From assembly GCF_003290025.1 (NCBI RefSeq), contig NZ_QNHG01000003.1, positions 398,460 through 462,459 of the forward strand: a DNA stretch of 64,000 bases. The letters run 5' to 3'. Below the pieces are notes generated by a model. It had not been told where the DNA came from, did not search any database, and worked only from the letters and a program-made list of their open reading frames with translations. Below, piece by piece: positions 36,185 to 44,153 of this stretch (positions are counted from its first letter, which is position 1; every line of letters starts with the position of its first letter). The DNA is from Pseudogemmobacter bohemicus. GTDB lineage: Bacteria; Pseudomonadota; Alphaproteobacteria; Rhodobacterales; Rhodobacteraceae. The translations under genes and the position numbers were made by a program.

Positions 36185-37393
36185 ATGCAAAGACCCGAGG
36201 CAGCGCCGGGTTCCGGGCCGCGCGAAGCGGTCGGTACGACCTTCAGCCAGCCGATCCGTGCCATTGTAACCATGCTGATCGTCTGCGCCCTGGTGGCGGT
36301 GGGCGTCTGGTTCATGCATCAGCATCTGGAAGACATCCTGCTCACCAATCCCTGGCTGAACGGGTTGATTGCCTTTGTCTTTGGCCTTGGTGTGGTCACC
36401 TGTTTCTGGCAGGTCTGGATTCTTGCGCAATCGGTCAGCTGGATCGAGAATTATGTGCGCGAGACGCCGGGGGTTGATGAGGCCCAGGCGCCCTTGCTGC
36501 TGGCGCCGCTGGCCTCGCTGTTGAAATCGCGCAGCGGGCGAAGTCTTGCGATCTCATCCAGCTCGGGGCGGTCGATCCTTGATTCCGTGGCGCAGCGGGT
36601 GGATGAGGCGCGGGATATCACCCGTTATCTGATCAATCTGTTGGTTTTCCTTGGACTTCTTGGCACATTCTGGGGGCTGGCCACCACTGTGCCCTCGGTG
36701 GTCGACACCATTCGCAGCCTGCGGCCGGCCGAGGGCGAAAGCGGGCTGGCGATTTTCGGCAAGCTGATGCAGGGGCTTGAGGGGCAGCTGGGCGGCATGG
36801 GGACGGCGTTTTCCTCCTCGCTTCTCGGGCTTGGCGGCTCGTTGGTGCTGGGTCTGCTTGAGCTGTTTGCCGGTCATGGCCAGAACCGGTTTTACCGCGA
36901 GCTGGAGGAATGGCTCTCTTCGATCACCCGCATCGGGCTGGCCGAAGGCGAGGGCGGCGGCGATCAGTCGGCGGTGGTGATGGTGCTGGACCAGCTGGCG
37001 AGCCAGATGGAGGTGATGCAGGCGCATTATATCCAGGCCGATCAGGCGCGGGCCGGTTTGCAGCAGCGGCTGGACGGGCTGGCGCAGGCGGTGGGTCAGC
37101 TGGCAGCGGCGCAAGGCCGGCGGGATCCCGATGACGAGACGCTGACGGTGCTGCGCCGGATGGCAGAGGGGCAGGAGCGCCTGCTTGCCGCGCTGTCGAA
37201 AGCCGGCCCCTCCGGCGAGGATCCGGAAAGCCGGATGCGGCTCAGATCGATTGATGTGCAGATGCTGCGGGTGCTGGAGGAAGTCAGCGCTGGCCGGCAG
37301 GAGACCCTGGCCGACCTGCGCCATGATCTTGCACAGCTGACGCTGGCGGTGCGTCAGCTTGCCCGTCAGCCCATGCCGCCGGGGCGGGGCTAG
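36185..37393 (+). CDS. MotA/TolQ/ExbB-type proton channel protein
   Basis: Membrane protein of 402 residues with helices at AIVTMLIVCALVAVGVWFM, NGLIAFVFGLGVVTCFWQVW, ITRYLINLLVFLGLLGTFWG and FSSSLLGLGGSLVLGLLELF. The last two, with GLLGTFWGLATTVPSVVDTI and GTAFSSSLLGLGGSLV, match the conserved TolQ/ExbB core. The C-terminal 130 residues are predicted helical and cytoplasmic (QADQARAGLQQRLDGLAQAV). It should pair with the next gene, 3 bases downstream, to form a proton-driven complex across the inner membrane. Partner, cargo and role are unknown; it is not adjacent to tol, exb or flagellar genes. Confidence 0.87.
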   Translation: MQRPEAAPGSGPREAVGTTFSQPIRAIVTMLIVCALVAVGVWFMHQHLEDILLTNPWLNGLIAFVFGLGVVTCFWQVWILAQSVSWIENYVRETPGVDEAQAPLLLAPLASLLKSRSGRSLAISSSSGRSILDSVAQRVDEARDITRYLINLLVFLGLLGTFWGLATTVPSVVDTIRSLRPAEGESGLAIFGKLMQGLEGQLGGMGTAFSSSLLGLGGSLVLGLLELFAGHGQNRFYRELEEWLSSITRIGLAEGEGGGDQSAVVMVLDQLASQMEVMQAHYIQADQARAGLQQRLDGLAQAVGQLAAAQGRRDPDDETLTVLRRMAEGQERLLAALSKAGPSGEDPESRMRLRSIDVQMLRVLEEVSAGRQETLADLRHDLAQLTLAVRQLARQPMPPGRG

Positions 37394-37396
37394 GCC

Positions 37397-39013
37397 ATGG
37401 CCCTGTCGCGCGGGCGCCGCGATTCCAGTCTGATCTGGCCGGGTTTCGTCGATGCGGTGACGACGCTGCTGATGGTGCTGATGTTCGTGCTGACCATCTT
37501 CACCGTCATGCAATCGGTGTTGCAGGAGCAGATCTCCGTCCGCGACAGCGAGCTGTCCTCGCTGAATGAACAGGTCTCGGCTTTGTCCGAAGCGCTTGGG
37601 ATGGAGCGGCGGCGGGTGGGCGAATTGCAGGGTGAGGTTGGTGGCCTCCAGGCCTCGCTGGCCTCGGCGCTGGCGCAGGGGAGGCAGCAGGAAGGCGTCA
37701 TCGCCGGGCTGCGCGCCGATCTCGCGGCGCGGGAAGGCGAGCTGGCGGCGGCAACTTCGCGGATCACCGATTTCGAAACCCAGGTTGCGGCGCTGATCGC
37801 GGCGCGGGATGCGGCAATTGTCAGGGCCGATGCCAGCGCGGCGGAGGCGGTTGCGCTGAAAGAGGATCAGATCCGGCTTGCGACCGAGGCCGGGGCGATG
37901 CGCCTCGCGCTGGCGGTCGCGCGCAGCGAGGTCGATGCCGTGGCCGAGGCCGCGCGTCTCGATGCGGCGCGGCGCGAGGCGTTGGAGGCGCTGGTTGCCG
38001 AGCTGCAAGCTTCGGATGCGGCTGACAAGGCGGCGCTGGAGGCGGCGCAGGTGGAGGTCAGCGCGAAAGAGGCGGCGGCTTTGGCCGATGCCGCGGCGCT
38101 GGACGCGCTGCGCAAACGGCTGGAGGGGGCCGATACCGAGCTGACCGCGATGACGCTCGCGCTGGAGGCAGAGCGCAAACGGGCCGAGGAGACGCTGACC
38201 CTGCTGGCGGCGGCGCGGACCGAGGCCGCAAGCAAGGTGGCGGCGCAAAGCGAGAAGGATGCGGCGCTTGGCGCGGCGCAGACGGCTTTGCTCGCGGAGC
38301 AGGAAAAGGTGCTGAAATCCGCGCAGGAAGTGGAGCTTCTGAACCGTCAGCTTGCGGAATTGCGCCGCCAGCTCGGGGCGTTGCAGGCGGTTCTGGAGGA
38401 TGCCGAGGTGGCGCGGGAAGCCTCGAATCTGCAGCTGGAATCGCTGGGCCAGGATCTGAATGCGGCGCTGGCCCAGGTTGCGGTTGAACAGCGTGCCCGG
38501 GCAGAGCTGGAAGAGGCCGAGCGGCGCCGGCTGGAGGCGGCGAACCAGGATCTCGAACGCTTCCGGTCCGAATTTTTCGGTCAGCTTTCCTCGCTGCTGG
38601 CCGGGCGCGAAGGAGTGCGGGTGGTCGGAGACCGGTTCATATTTTCCTCCGAAGTGCTGTTCCGCCCGGGCTCGGCCGATCTCTCACCCGAGGGCCGCGC
38701 CCAGATCGCCGGTGTGGCCGGGATCCTGAACGAAATCCGCCAGCAGATCCCGGACGGCATTGACTGGATCATCCGCGTCGATGGCCATACCGACAATGTG
38801 CCGCTGTCAGGCGGCGGCGCTTTTCGCGATAATTGGGAGCTGAGCCAGGCGCGTGCGCTGTCGGTGGTGCGCTATATGCAAACCGATCTCGGCTTTCCGC
38901 CGAACCGTCTGGCGGCGGCGGGCTTTGGCGAATACCGTCCGGTGGTTTCCGGTGACAGCGAAGAGGCCCGGGCACAGAACCGGCGGATCGAGCTGAAACT
39001 GACCGAGCGCTGA
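37397..39013 (+). CDS. MotB/OmpA-type protein with long coiled coil
   Basis: Protein of 538 residues. A single membrane helix near the N-terminus (FVDAVTTLLMVLMFVLTIF) carries an aspartate in WPGFVDAVTTLL, at the place of the proton-binding residue of MotB/ExbD/TolR. About 330 residues of Ala/Glu-rich coiled coil follow (roughly residues 45-380). The C-terminal OmpA domain (residues 395-538) has IIRVDGHTDNVPLSGGGAF and LSQARALSVVRYMQTDLGF with RRIELKLTER, binding peptidoglycan. The coiled coil could span much of the periplasm and carry force from the inner membrane to the wall. Inferred partner: the ExbB-like protein just upstream. Confidence 0.88.
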   Translation: MALSRGRRDSSLIWPGFVDAVTTLLMVLMFVLTIFTVMQSVLQEQISVRDSELSSLNEQVSALSEALGMERRRVGELQGEVGGLQASLASALAQGRQQEGVIAGLRADLAAREGELAAATSRITDFETQVAALIAARDAAIVRADASAAEAVALKEDQIRLATEAGAMRLALAVARSEVDAVAEAARLDAARREALEALVAELQASDAADKAALEAAQVEVSAKEAAALADAAALDALRKRLEGADTELTAMTLALEAERKRAEETLTLLAAARTEAASKVAAQSEKDAALGAAQTALLAEQEKVLKSAQEVELLNRQLAELRRQLGALQAVLEDAEVAREASNLQLESLGQDLNAALAQVAVEQRARAELEEAERRRLEAANQDLERFRSEFFGQLSSLLAGREGVRVVGDRFIFSSEVLFRPGSADLSPEGRAQIAGVAGILNEIRQQIPDGIDWIIRVDGHTDNVPLSGGGAFRDNWELSQARALSVVRYMQTDLGFPPNRLAAAGFGEYRPVVSGDSEEARAQNRRIELKLTER

Positions 39014-39137
39014 GCCGGGCAGCAGGTTATAGCAGCATCCCGGATACATGTTTTGGGCATGCGCCCATAATCGCTCGGGTATAGCCGCTCGCCCCGGCGG
39101 GGATTTCCGCAATGGTCTTACAAATTCCGGAGGCTCC

Positions 39138-40037
39138 GTGAAACAGCGCGCCGATGTTTCGGCATTTGTGGCAGGATATTTGCGCTCTGGGTGATTGTCT
39201 TCGCACTGCCCGGGTTCCTGCTTCCGGATGTGTTCCGGCAATTCGCGCCGTGGATCGTCACGCTTCCGGGCATCCTCATGTCCGGCAGGGGCCTGACCCT
39301 GCCGGATGATTTCCGCGCAGTGCTGCGCCGCGCCGGGGTGGACGCGATTGGCGCGATCTCGCAATGCCGTTGCTGGCGGTGGCGCTGACCGTGATGATCC
39401 GGAAGTGGCTGCGGGCTTGATCCTGGTCGGTTGCTGCCCGGGGAGGCAGTTCGTCGAATGTGATGATCTGTCTGGCCAAAGACGATGCGGTGCTGAGCGG
39501 TGCCTGCACCCCGGTCACCACAGTGCTGGTGCCGCTGGTCACGCCCTGGCTGGTCTGGATGTTTGCAAGCCAGTATCTGCCGGTGGATGCGATGGCGATG
39601 TTCCTTTCGATCGTGAAACTGGTGATCTTGCCAGTCGCGCACGGGAGCCTTGCGCAAAAGCCGATCCCGGCGGCGGAGAAAGCGGCGGTGCCGGTGCTGC
39701 CGCTGGTCCCGGTGACGGGAATTGTCCTGATCGTCGCGGCGGTGGTGGTGGTCCCGAAGACACAGATCGCGACTTCAGGCCTGCTGATCCTCCTTGTCGT
39801 GGTGCTGCATAACGGGCTCGGCTTTCTGATCGGTGGTGTAATCGCGCGGCTGTTCCGGCTGGAAGTGGCCAGCAAAAGGCCATTGCCATCAAGGTGGGGA
39901 TGCAGAATTCCGGCCCTGGTGCCGCATTGGTCACGGCGCATTTCCCGCCACTCGCGGCCGTTCCGAGCGCGATTTTCAGCGTCTGGCATAATAGTTCCGG
40001 TGCGCTGTTTGCGAATTTCGTGTCGAACAGGAGATAA
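39138..40037 (+). pseudogene. Bile acid:sodium symporter family gene, decayed by frameshifts
   Basis: The remains of a BASS/SBF transporter can be read in order across three frames. The pieces are WVIVFALPGFLLPDVFRQFA near 39190, MICLAKDDAVLSGACTPVTT and DAMAMFLSIVKLVILPVAHG from 39460 to about 39870, and [18 protein letters not shown] with [15 protein letters not shown] near 39893-40010, ending at TAA. An in-frame stop lies near the start (after YLRSG) and two or more later frameshifts occur. A gtg start with ccggagg upstream remains. The intact protein would have had about ten membrane helices and about 290 residues. No function expected. Confidence 0.8.
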
Positions 40038-40056
40038 TCCAGGCAGCGGCCCGAAT

Positions 40057-40085
40057 GAAAACCCCCGCCGGTGGCGGGGGTTTTT
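40057..40085. terminator. Intrinsic terminator, probably bidirectional
   Basis: Perfect stem aacccccgcc / ggcggggg around ggt, with A-rich sequence on the left and five T on the right. It stands between the convergent ends of the symporter pseudogene and clpA and fits termination in both directions. Confidence 0.85.
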
Positions 40086-40088
40086 ACT

Positions 40089-41410
40089 TTACTCAGCCGT
40101 CAGCAGCGGCGGTTTCGATCCGGTGATCCGGGGTTTTGCCGGCTCCTGGATCTGCAGGTCGATGGCTCCATCCTTGACGGCCACCTTCACCACACCCCCT
40201 TTTTGCAGGTCGCCGAACAGCAGCTCTTCCGCCAGAGGCTTCTTGATATGTTCCTGGATCACACGCGCCAGCGGGCGGGCCCCCATCTTGTCGTCATAGC
40301 CTTTATCGGCGAGCCAGGCGGCGGCCTCAGAGGTCAGTTCGATATGGACGCCGCGGTCGATCAGCTGCGCTTCCAGCTGGAGGACGAATTTCTCGACCAC
40401 CTGCAGGATCACCTCTTTCGGCAGCGCACCGAAGGCCACGACCGCGTCGAGACGGTTGCGGAATTCGGGGGTGAAGGTGCGCTCCACCGCTGCCGTGTCT
40501 TCTCCGGTACGCTTGTCACGCCCAAAGCCGATGGCGGCTTTCTGCATGTCCGAGGCGCCGGCATTCGAGGTCATAATCAGGATCACATTGCGGAAATCCA
40601 CCGCCCGGCCGTTATGGTCGGTCAGCTTGCCGTGATCCATCACCTGCAACAGGATGTTGAACACATCCGGATGCGCTTTCTCGATCTCGTCAAGCAGCAG
40701 CACGCAATGCGGATGCTGGTCGACGCCATCGGTGAGCATGCCGCCCTGGTCGAAACCGACATAGCCCGGAGGCGCGCCGATCAGGCGGGATACCGCGTGT
40801 TTCTCCATATATTCCGACATGTCGAAGCGCAGGAGTTCCACACCCAGCGTATTCGCCAGCTGCTTTGCCACCTCGGTTTTCCCCACGCCGGTCGGGCCGG
40901 TGAAGAGGTAGTTGCCGATGGGTTTTTCCGGTTCGCGCAGGCCCGCGCGGGCCAGTTTGATCGAGGCAGACAGTGCCTCGATTGCCTTGTCCTGGCCGAA
41001 GACCAGCCGCTTCAGTGTCTTTTCCAGATCGCGCAGCACTTCCGCATCGTCTTTCGAGACGTTTTTCGGCGGGATGCGGGCGATTTTCGCGACCACGGCC
41101 TCGATCTCTTTGGTGCCGATCTGCTTCCTGCGCTTCGACTCGGAGACCAGATGCTGGGCGGCACCGGCCTCGTCGATCACGTCGATGGCCGAATCCGGCA
41201 ACTTGCGGTCGTTGATGTAGCGATGCGCCAGTTCGACAGCGGTTTTGATCGCGTCATTGGTGTAACGCAGGTCGTGATGCTCTTCGAAATGCGGCTTAAG
41301 CCCCATCAGGATCTTGATCGTATCCGGCACAGACGGCTCGTTCACGTCGATCTTCTGGAAGCGGCGGCTCAGCGCGCGGTCTTTCTCGAAATGCTGACGG
41401 AACTCCTTAT
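40089..41410 (-). pseudogene. clpA: clpA, 3' part (C-terminal half), cut off by insertion
   Basis: Encodes the C-terminal 438 residues of ClpA, the AAA+ unfoldase that feeds ClpP: EFRQHFEKDRALSRRFQKID at the break, then the end of D1 and the whole D2 module with Walker A (GPTGVGKTEVAKQLA), Walker B (LLLDEIEKAH) and sensor 1 (MTSNAGASDMQKA). The IGL/IGF loop that contacts ClpP is visible as AAIGFGRDKR. The frame continues upstream into insertion DNA, so a chimeric product is possible but lacks the N domain and Walker boxes of D1. Joining this segment to 44149-45150 restores an intact gene. Confidence 0.95.
41406..41410. repeat. Target-site duplication, left copy (cttat)
   Basis: Five bases, cttat, at the left edge of the mobile unit, repeated at 44149-44153 at the right edge. 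In the uninterrupted gene the site occurs once, in the codons for Tyr-Lys of GSTTYKEF. Confidence 0.85.
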
Positions 41411-41571
41411 TGCACCTTGCCCAAGCCCTCATAGACCGAGGTAAAGGCATCGACGGCCTGTTGCAGCACCGGCTGCGTGTCGACGTCAAACTCGTCCATC
41501 GACGCGATAACCTGCGGGTGAAATGAGGGGCTGATCCTCGTATCCACACCCATGCCCAAGTCCTGTTCCAT
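41407..41571 (-). CDS. 5' fragment of an unidentified gene captured in the mobile unit
   Basis: Begins MEQDLGMGVDTRISPSFHPQ with a ribosome binding site (caggagac) nine to ten bases upstream and runs 54 codons to GLGKVQ. There the unit ends and the stop codon is supplied by the clpA target sequence. The original protein was therefore longer, its 3' part having been left at the donor site. Text such as ASMDEFDVDTQPVLQQAVDA looks like a soluble helical protein; the family is not recognised. Probably non-functional now. Confidence 0.55.
   Translation of the reverse strand: MEQDLGMGVDTRISPSFHPQVIASMDEFDVDTQPVLQQAVDAFTSVYEGLGKVQ
41411..41426 (+). repeat. Alternative (third) inverted repeat of the IS1380-type unit
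   Basis: tgcaccttgcccaagc matches the upstream inverted repeat (cccacatttcccaagt, read inward from 44148) at 11 of 16 positions, including the core cccaag. It begins exactly next to the left target duplication, so it was the end used in the last transposition. Confidence 0.75.
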
Positions 41572-41606
41572 CTGCCCTTGTCTCCTGTGAAAGCCGGATA
41601 AAAACT

Positions 41607-41625
41607 TACGCTTGCAGTAAGCGTA
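41607..41625. promoter_or_regulatory. Operator-like palindrome upstream of the captured gene fragment
   Basis: tacgctt and aagcgta form a seven-base perfect inverted repeat around gcagt, 36 bases before the start codon of the captured fragment. The position and symmetry suit a binding site for a dimeric repressor in the donor replicon. No regulator for it is in the window. Confidence 0.4.
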
Positions 41626-41787
41626 GGGCGGCCAGCAGAAGGTCTGCGAGCAATTTCTTTTGTTTTCAACATGCTGCATCACATCGCAAAGCATCGACGG
41701 GCAGACCAATCATCAAACGGTCAAAAGAAAAGTGGAGGGCTTCGCACGTCACGCCAAGCAGGCTGGCGGCAATCAGCAGGATTCCTA

Positions 41788-42477
41788 GGTCGTGTTGACA
41801 AAAGGGATTCCGCTGGCATTCGTCCTATGATTCAAGCTCATCTCTACGTGGGAGATGAACTTGGCACGCAACCTGATATCCGACGACGAGTGGACCTTCT
41901 TCGAGGGCTTCATTCGTGCCGTCCGGCACCCTAACGGGCGGAAACCTGCGGACCATCGTCTTGTTCTCGATGGAGTTTTCTGGATCGCAAGGACTGGTGC
42001 GCCATGGCGTGATCTGCCCGAAGAGTTTGGCAAGTGGTCCTCGGTCTACCGTCAGTTCCGCCGGTGGACTTTGGCGGGACTGTGGGAGGATATCCTGGAT
42101 GCGCTGAACCACGCTGGGATCGCGCCAGACAAGCTCCAGATGGTCGACAGCACTGTGATCCGCGCTCATCATCATGCTGCGGGCGCAAAAGGGGGACTCC
42201 GAAAGAGGCTCTTGGCCGTTCGAGAGGTGGCTTCTCGACCAAGATCCATCTCCGCGTCAATGGCGCAGGCCTCCCGATGAGGACTGAGATCACGCCGGGG
42301 CAGGTTTCCGACTACACCGGCTATGATCTGGTGATGGCCGACAACCTGCCGCAGCCAGCAGTTCTGGTCGCCGACAGGGGCTATGACTCTGATAAAATTC
42401 GGGAAGACATCGAGAACCGCAACGCCCTGCCCATGATACCGATGCGAAAGAACCGAAGGGTGCGCAAGGCTGTCGAC
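41788..42477 (+). mobile_element. IS5-family (IS427-like) element, 5' portion only
   Basis: Left end around ggtcgtgttgacaaaaggg, preceded by ctag-like sequence typical of IS427-group target sites. The transposase is in two frames: orfA from 41855 (MNLARNLISDDEWTFFEGFI to IRAHHHAAGAKGG) and orfB one base back, joined at the slippery run aaaaggggg (42187-42195), the normal -1 frameshift arrangement of this group. orfB continues STKIHLRVNGAGLPMRTEIT and VADRGYDSDKIREDI, then stops being IS5-like at RKAVD, where the IS1380 element begins. The last catalytic acid and the right end are missing, so it is dead. Confidence 0.85.
41855..42477 (+). pseudogene. IS5-family transposase (orfA-orfB), truncated
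   Basis: DDE transposase made by -1 frameshifting. Seen: N-terminal DUF4096-like region (WTFFEGFIRAVRHPNGRKPA, RTGAPWRDLPEEFGKWSSVY), the first catalytic aspartate in MVDSTVIRAHH and the second in VADRGYDS. The protein text ends at NRRVRKAVD and the expected E-containing C-terminal part is absent, replaced by the end of the IS1380 element. The open frame runs 27 more bases into that element before a stop. Confidence 0.85.
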
Positions 42478-44148
42478 CCTGCATTCCCCAAGTGGCGTGT
42501 CGTTTGAGGTGAAGATCGCCTGTATCCGAGCGCTAGACAAGGATTTTCTGCCGCAAGCGGCACCTGCGGTCGCGCAGACTGCTGGATCTGGACGGATCAG
42601 ACCGCGAAGCCGCTGTTTCCTTGCCCAGGGGCGGCGTTTTTCAGCGCAGCGGACAGATCTGTCCAGCCGCTTTCGTTCAGTTTGAGCGTGGATCGCGATC
42701 ATGCGCATAGCGGTGGCGCTCGCAATCGGCGGATAGCGGCGAGGATGGCGCGTACCATCGTGCCGGTGACAGCGACCTCGGCCAGCTGGAAGGTGATGGT
42801 GCGGGCGTGACGGACCACACGTGCCCCGATCTTGATCAGCTTCAGTTGCAGGCTGGTCAACGACCAGTCGGCCATGGCCTCGGGCAGCTCGATGCAGCGC
42901 AAGAAGGTGGCCAGGTTGTACGCCAGGGCGTGCAGTTGCAGCCGCACCTCATTGTCGCGGAACTTCCGGCACGACAGCCGCGTCCAGCGAAAGGCGTATT
43001 TGCCCTCTTTGATGTGCTGCTCGGCGGTGCCGCGCTGGTTGTAGAACCGCACCACCCAGTCCGGCTCCATCGGCAGGTTGGTGACGATGAAGCCGACACG
43101 CGGGAACAGTTCGCCCGGATGCCATTCGATCTTGGCGATCACCCGGCGTTCCTTGTCCCAGGACGCCGCCTGATACTCGAATTCCTCGAAGAACCGCTTG
43201 ACCTTGGTCAGTGACGGCCGCCCGACAGGGCGCGTTAGCCGATGCGCGATCTTGTCCTTGAGGACCGCGTTTGCGGGCAGCCGGATGGCGTAGAAGAACC
43301 GCGCTTCTTCCAATCGCTCATAGATCGCCGGGATCGCGTAGGCAGCATCGGCCCGGAAGAACCTGCCACCAAGGTCGCGCTCCGCGTAGCGCGCAATGAC
43401 GGGGTCGAGAACATCACGCCAGCCATCGGCGCTGTGGACGTTGCCATGGCGCAGGGCGCAGCGTTCCAGCATCCCGAACTGGTTGAACAGAAAGTTGGGG
43501 TGATAGCAGCTACAGTCGAAATGGCCATTCCAGGCAGACCCTTCCTGGTCGCCATGGGTCGGGCTGACCGAGCTGTCCATGTCCAGAACGATGTACTTCA
43601 GCCCGTTACGGTCATGGAACCGGTCGATCCATTGCCCGTTCAGGTCGGCCAGCGCGGCACGGTTCCCGGCCAGAGCCAGCGTCTCGGTCTCGAACCGTCC
43701 CATCTGCGATGCCGAGGCCGCTTGTGCATCGACCGCTCTGCCGCCGACAACTTGGCGCATGACCGGATCGCAGGCGAGACGGTTGGCGTCGTTGACATCC
43801 TCGTATCCGGCCAGCCGCCCAAAGACTGATTGCCGGAACAGGCCGTCGAGCCGATGGACCGTGTTCTTGCCAGAGCGAGTATCGCGCAGCGCCGCTGACG
43901 CCAAATCGGACAACCCGAGCGCGTCATCAAGCTCGCGCATCACCAGAAGGCCGCCGTCGGAACTGAGCTGCGTGCCGCGAAATTCCAGCCGCACGCGAGG
44001 GTCGAAATCCACCCGATCTGCCCGTTGCAAGCCCGCACCCTCTGGGTGATCCATGAAACGCGCCCCTCGCAGCCTTCAACACCATGTTTTATATAGGAAA
44101 TATAATGGTCAGGACAGCGAAATCAGCGCCTTACTTGGGAAATGTGGG
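42478..44148 (-). mobile_element. IS1380-family insertion sequence, apparently complete
   Basis: Element of 1,671 bases with imperfect 16-base inverted repeats: cctgcattccccaagt at 42478-42493 and cccacatttcccaagt read inward from 44148 (13 of 16 identical). The size and the single 451-residue transposase are normal for the family. It sits inside an IS5 transposase gene on its left and in clpA on its right, with no matching direct repeat at 42473-42477, as expected if the left flank was carried along from an earlier site. Confidence 0.88.
42699..44054 (-). CDS. IS1380-family transposase
   Basis: Full-length DDE transposase of 451 residues. Family signs are FRGTQLSSDGGLLVMRELDD at the N-terminus and RLDGLFRQSVFGRLAGYEDV. 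The first catalytic aspartate lies in IVLDMDSSVSPTHG (residues 158-160), the second in FFRADAAYA (D236), and the glutamate in NQRGTAEQHIKEGKYAF (about E345-E350). No frameshift or stop, so it could still be active. It starts 94 bases inside the element's upstream inverted repeat and is read towards the captured DNA, the orientation seen in ISEcp1. Confidence 0.93.
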   Translation of the reverse strand: MDHPEGAGLQRADRVDFDPRVRLEFRGTQLSSDGGLLVMRELDDALGLSDLASAALRDTRSGKNTVHRLDGLFRQSVFGRLAGYEDVNDANRLACDPVMRQVVGGRAVDAQAASASQMGRFETETLALAGNRAALADLNGQWIDRFHDRNGLKYIVLDMDSSVSPTHGDQEGSAWNGHFDCSCYHPNFLFNQFGMLERCALRHGNVHSADGWRDVLDPVIARYAERDLGGRFFRADAAYAIPAIYERLEEARFFYAIRLPANAVLKDKIAHRLTRPVGRPSLTKVKRFFEEFEYQAASWDKERRVIAKIEWHPGELFPRVGFIVTNLPMEPDWVVRFYNQRGTAEQHIKEGKYAFRWTRLSCRKFRDNEVRLQLHALAYNLATFLRCIELPEAMADWSLTSLQLKLIKIGARVVRHARTITFQLAEVAVTGTMVRAILAAIRRLRAPPLCA

Positions 44149-44153
44149 CTTAT
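44149..44153. repeat. Target-site duplication, right copy (cttat)
   Basis: Second copy of cttat, directly outside the upstream inverted repeat of the IS1380-type unit; see the left copy at 41406. Confidence 0.85.

Larger units (their letters stand above)
41411..44148. mobile_element. IS1380-type transposition unit inserted in clpA
   Basis: The whole 2,738-base block moved as one piece. Its outer ends are inverted repeats (41411-41426 and 44133-44148), it is flanked by the direct repeat cttat, and clpA reads through perfectly once block and one cttat are removed. It contains an intact IS1380-family element (42478-44148), part of an IS5-family element, and the start of an unrelated gene. This matches the known behaviour of ISEcp1 (IS1380 family), which skips its own downstream end and uses a weakly matching site further on, taking neighbouring DNA along with 5-base duplications. 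The match to that mechanism is inference from the sequence layout. Confidence 0.85.

Noticed and set aside
36185-39013. Zorya anti-phage defence (ZorA/ZorB are MotA/MotB-like)
   Set aside because: No ZorC, ZorD or ZorE gene is adjacent. The long coiled coil is in the B-type protein and not in the A-type, and the surroundings are metabolic genes and a pseudogene.
41411-44148. A composite transposon bounded by two copies of one insertion sequence
   Set aside because: Only one IS1380-type element is present. The IS5 remnant is of another family and lacks its right end, and the left boundary carries no insertion sequence, only a degenerate inverted repeat.
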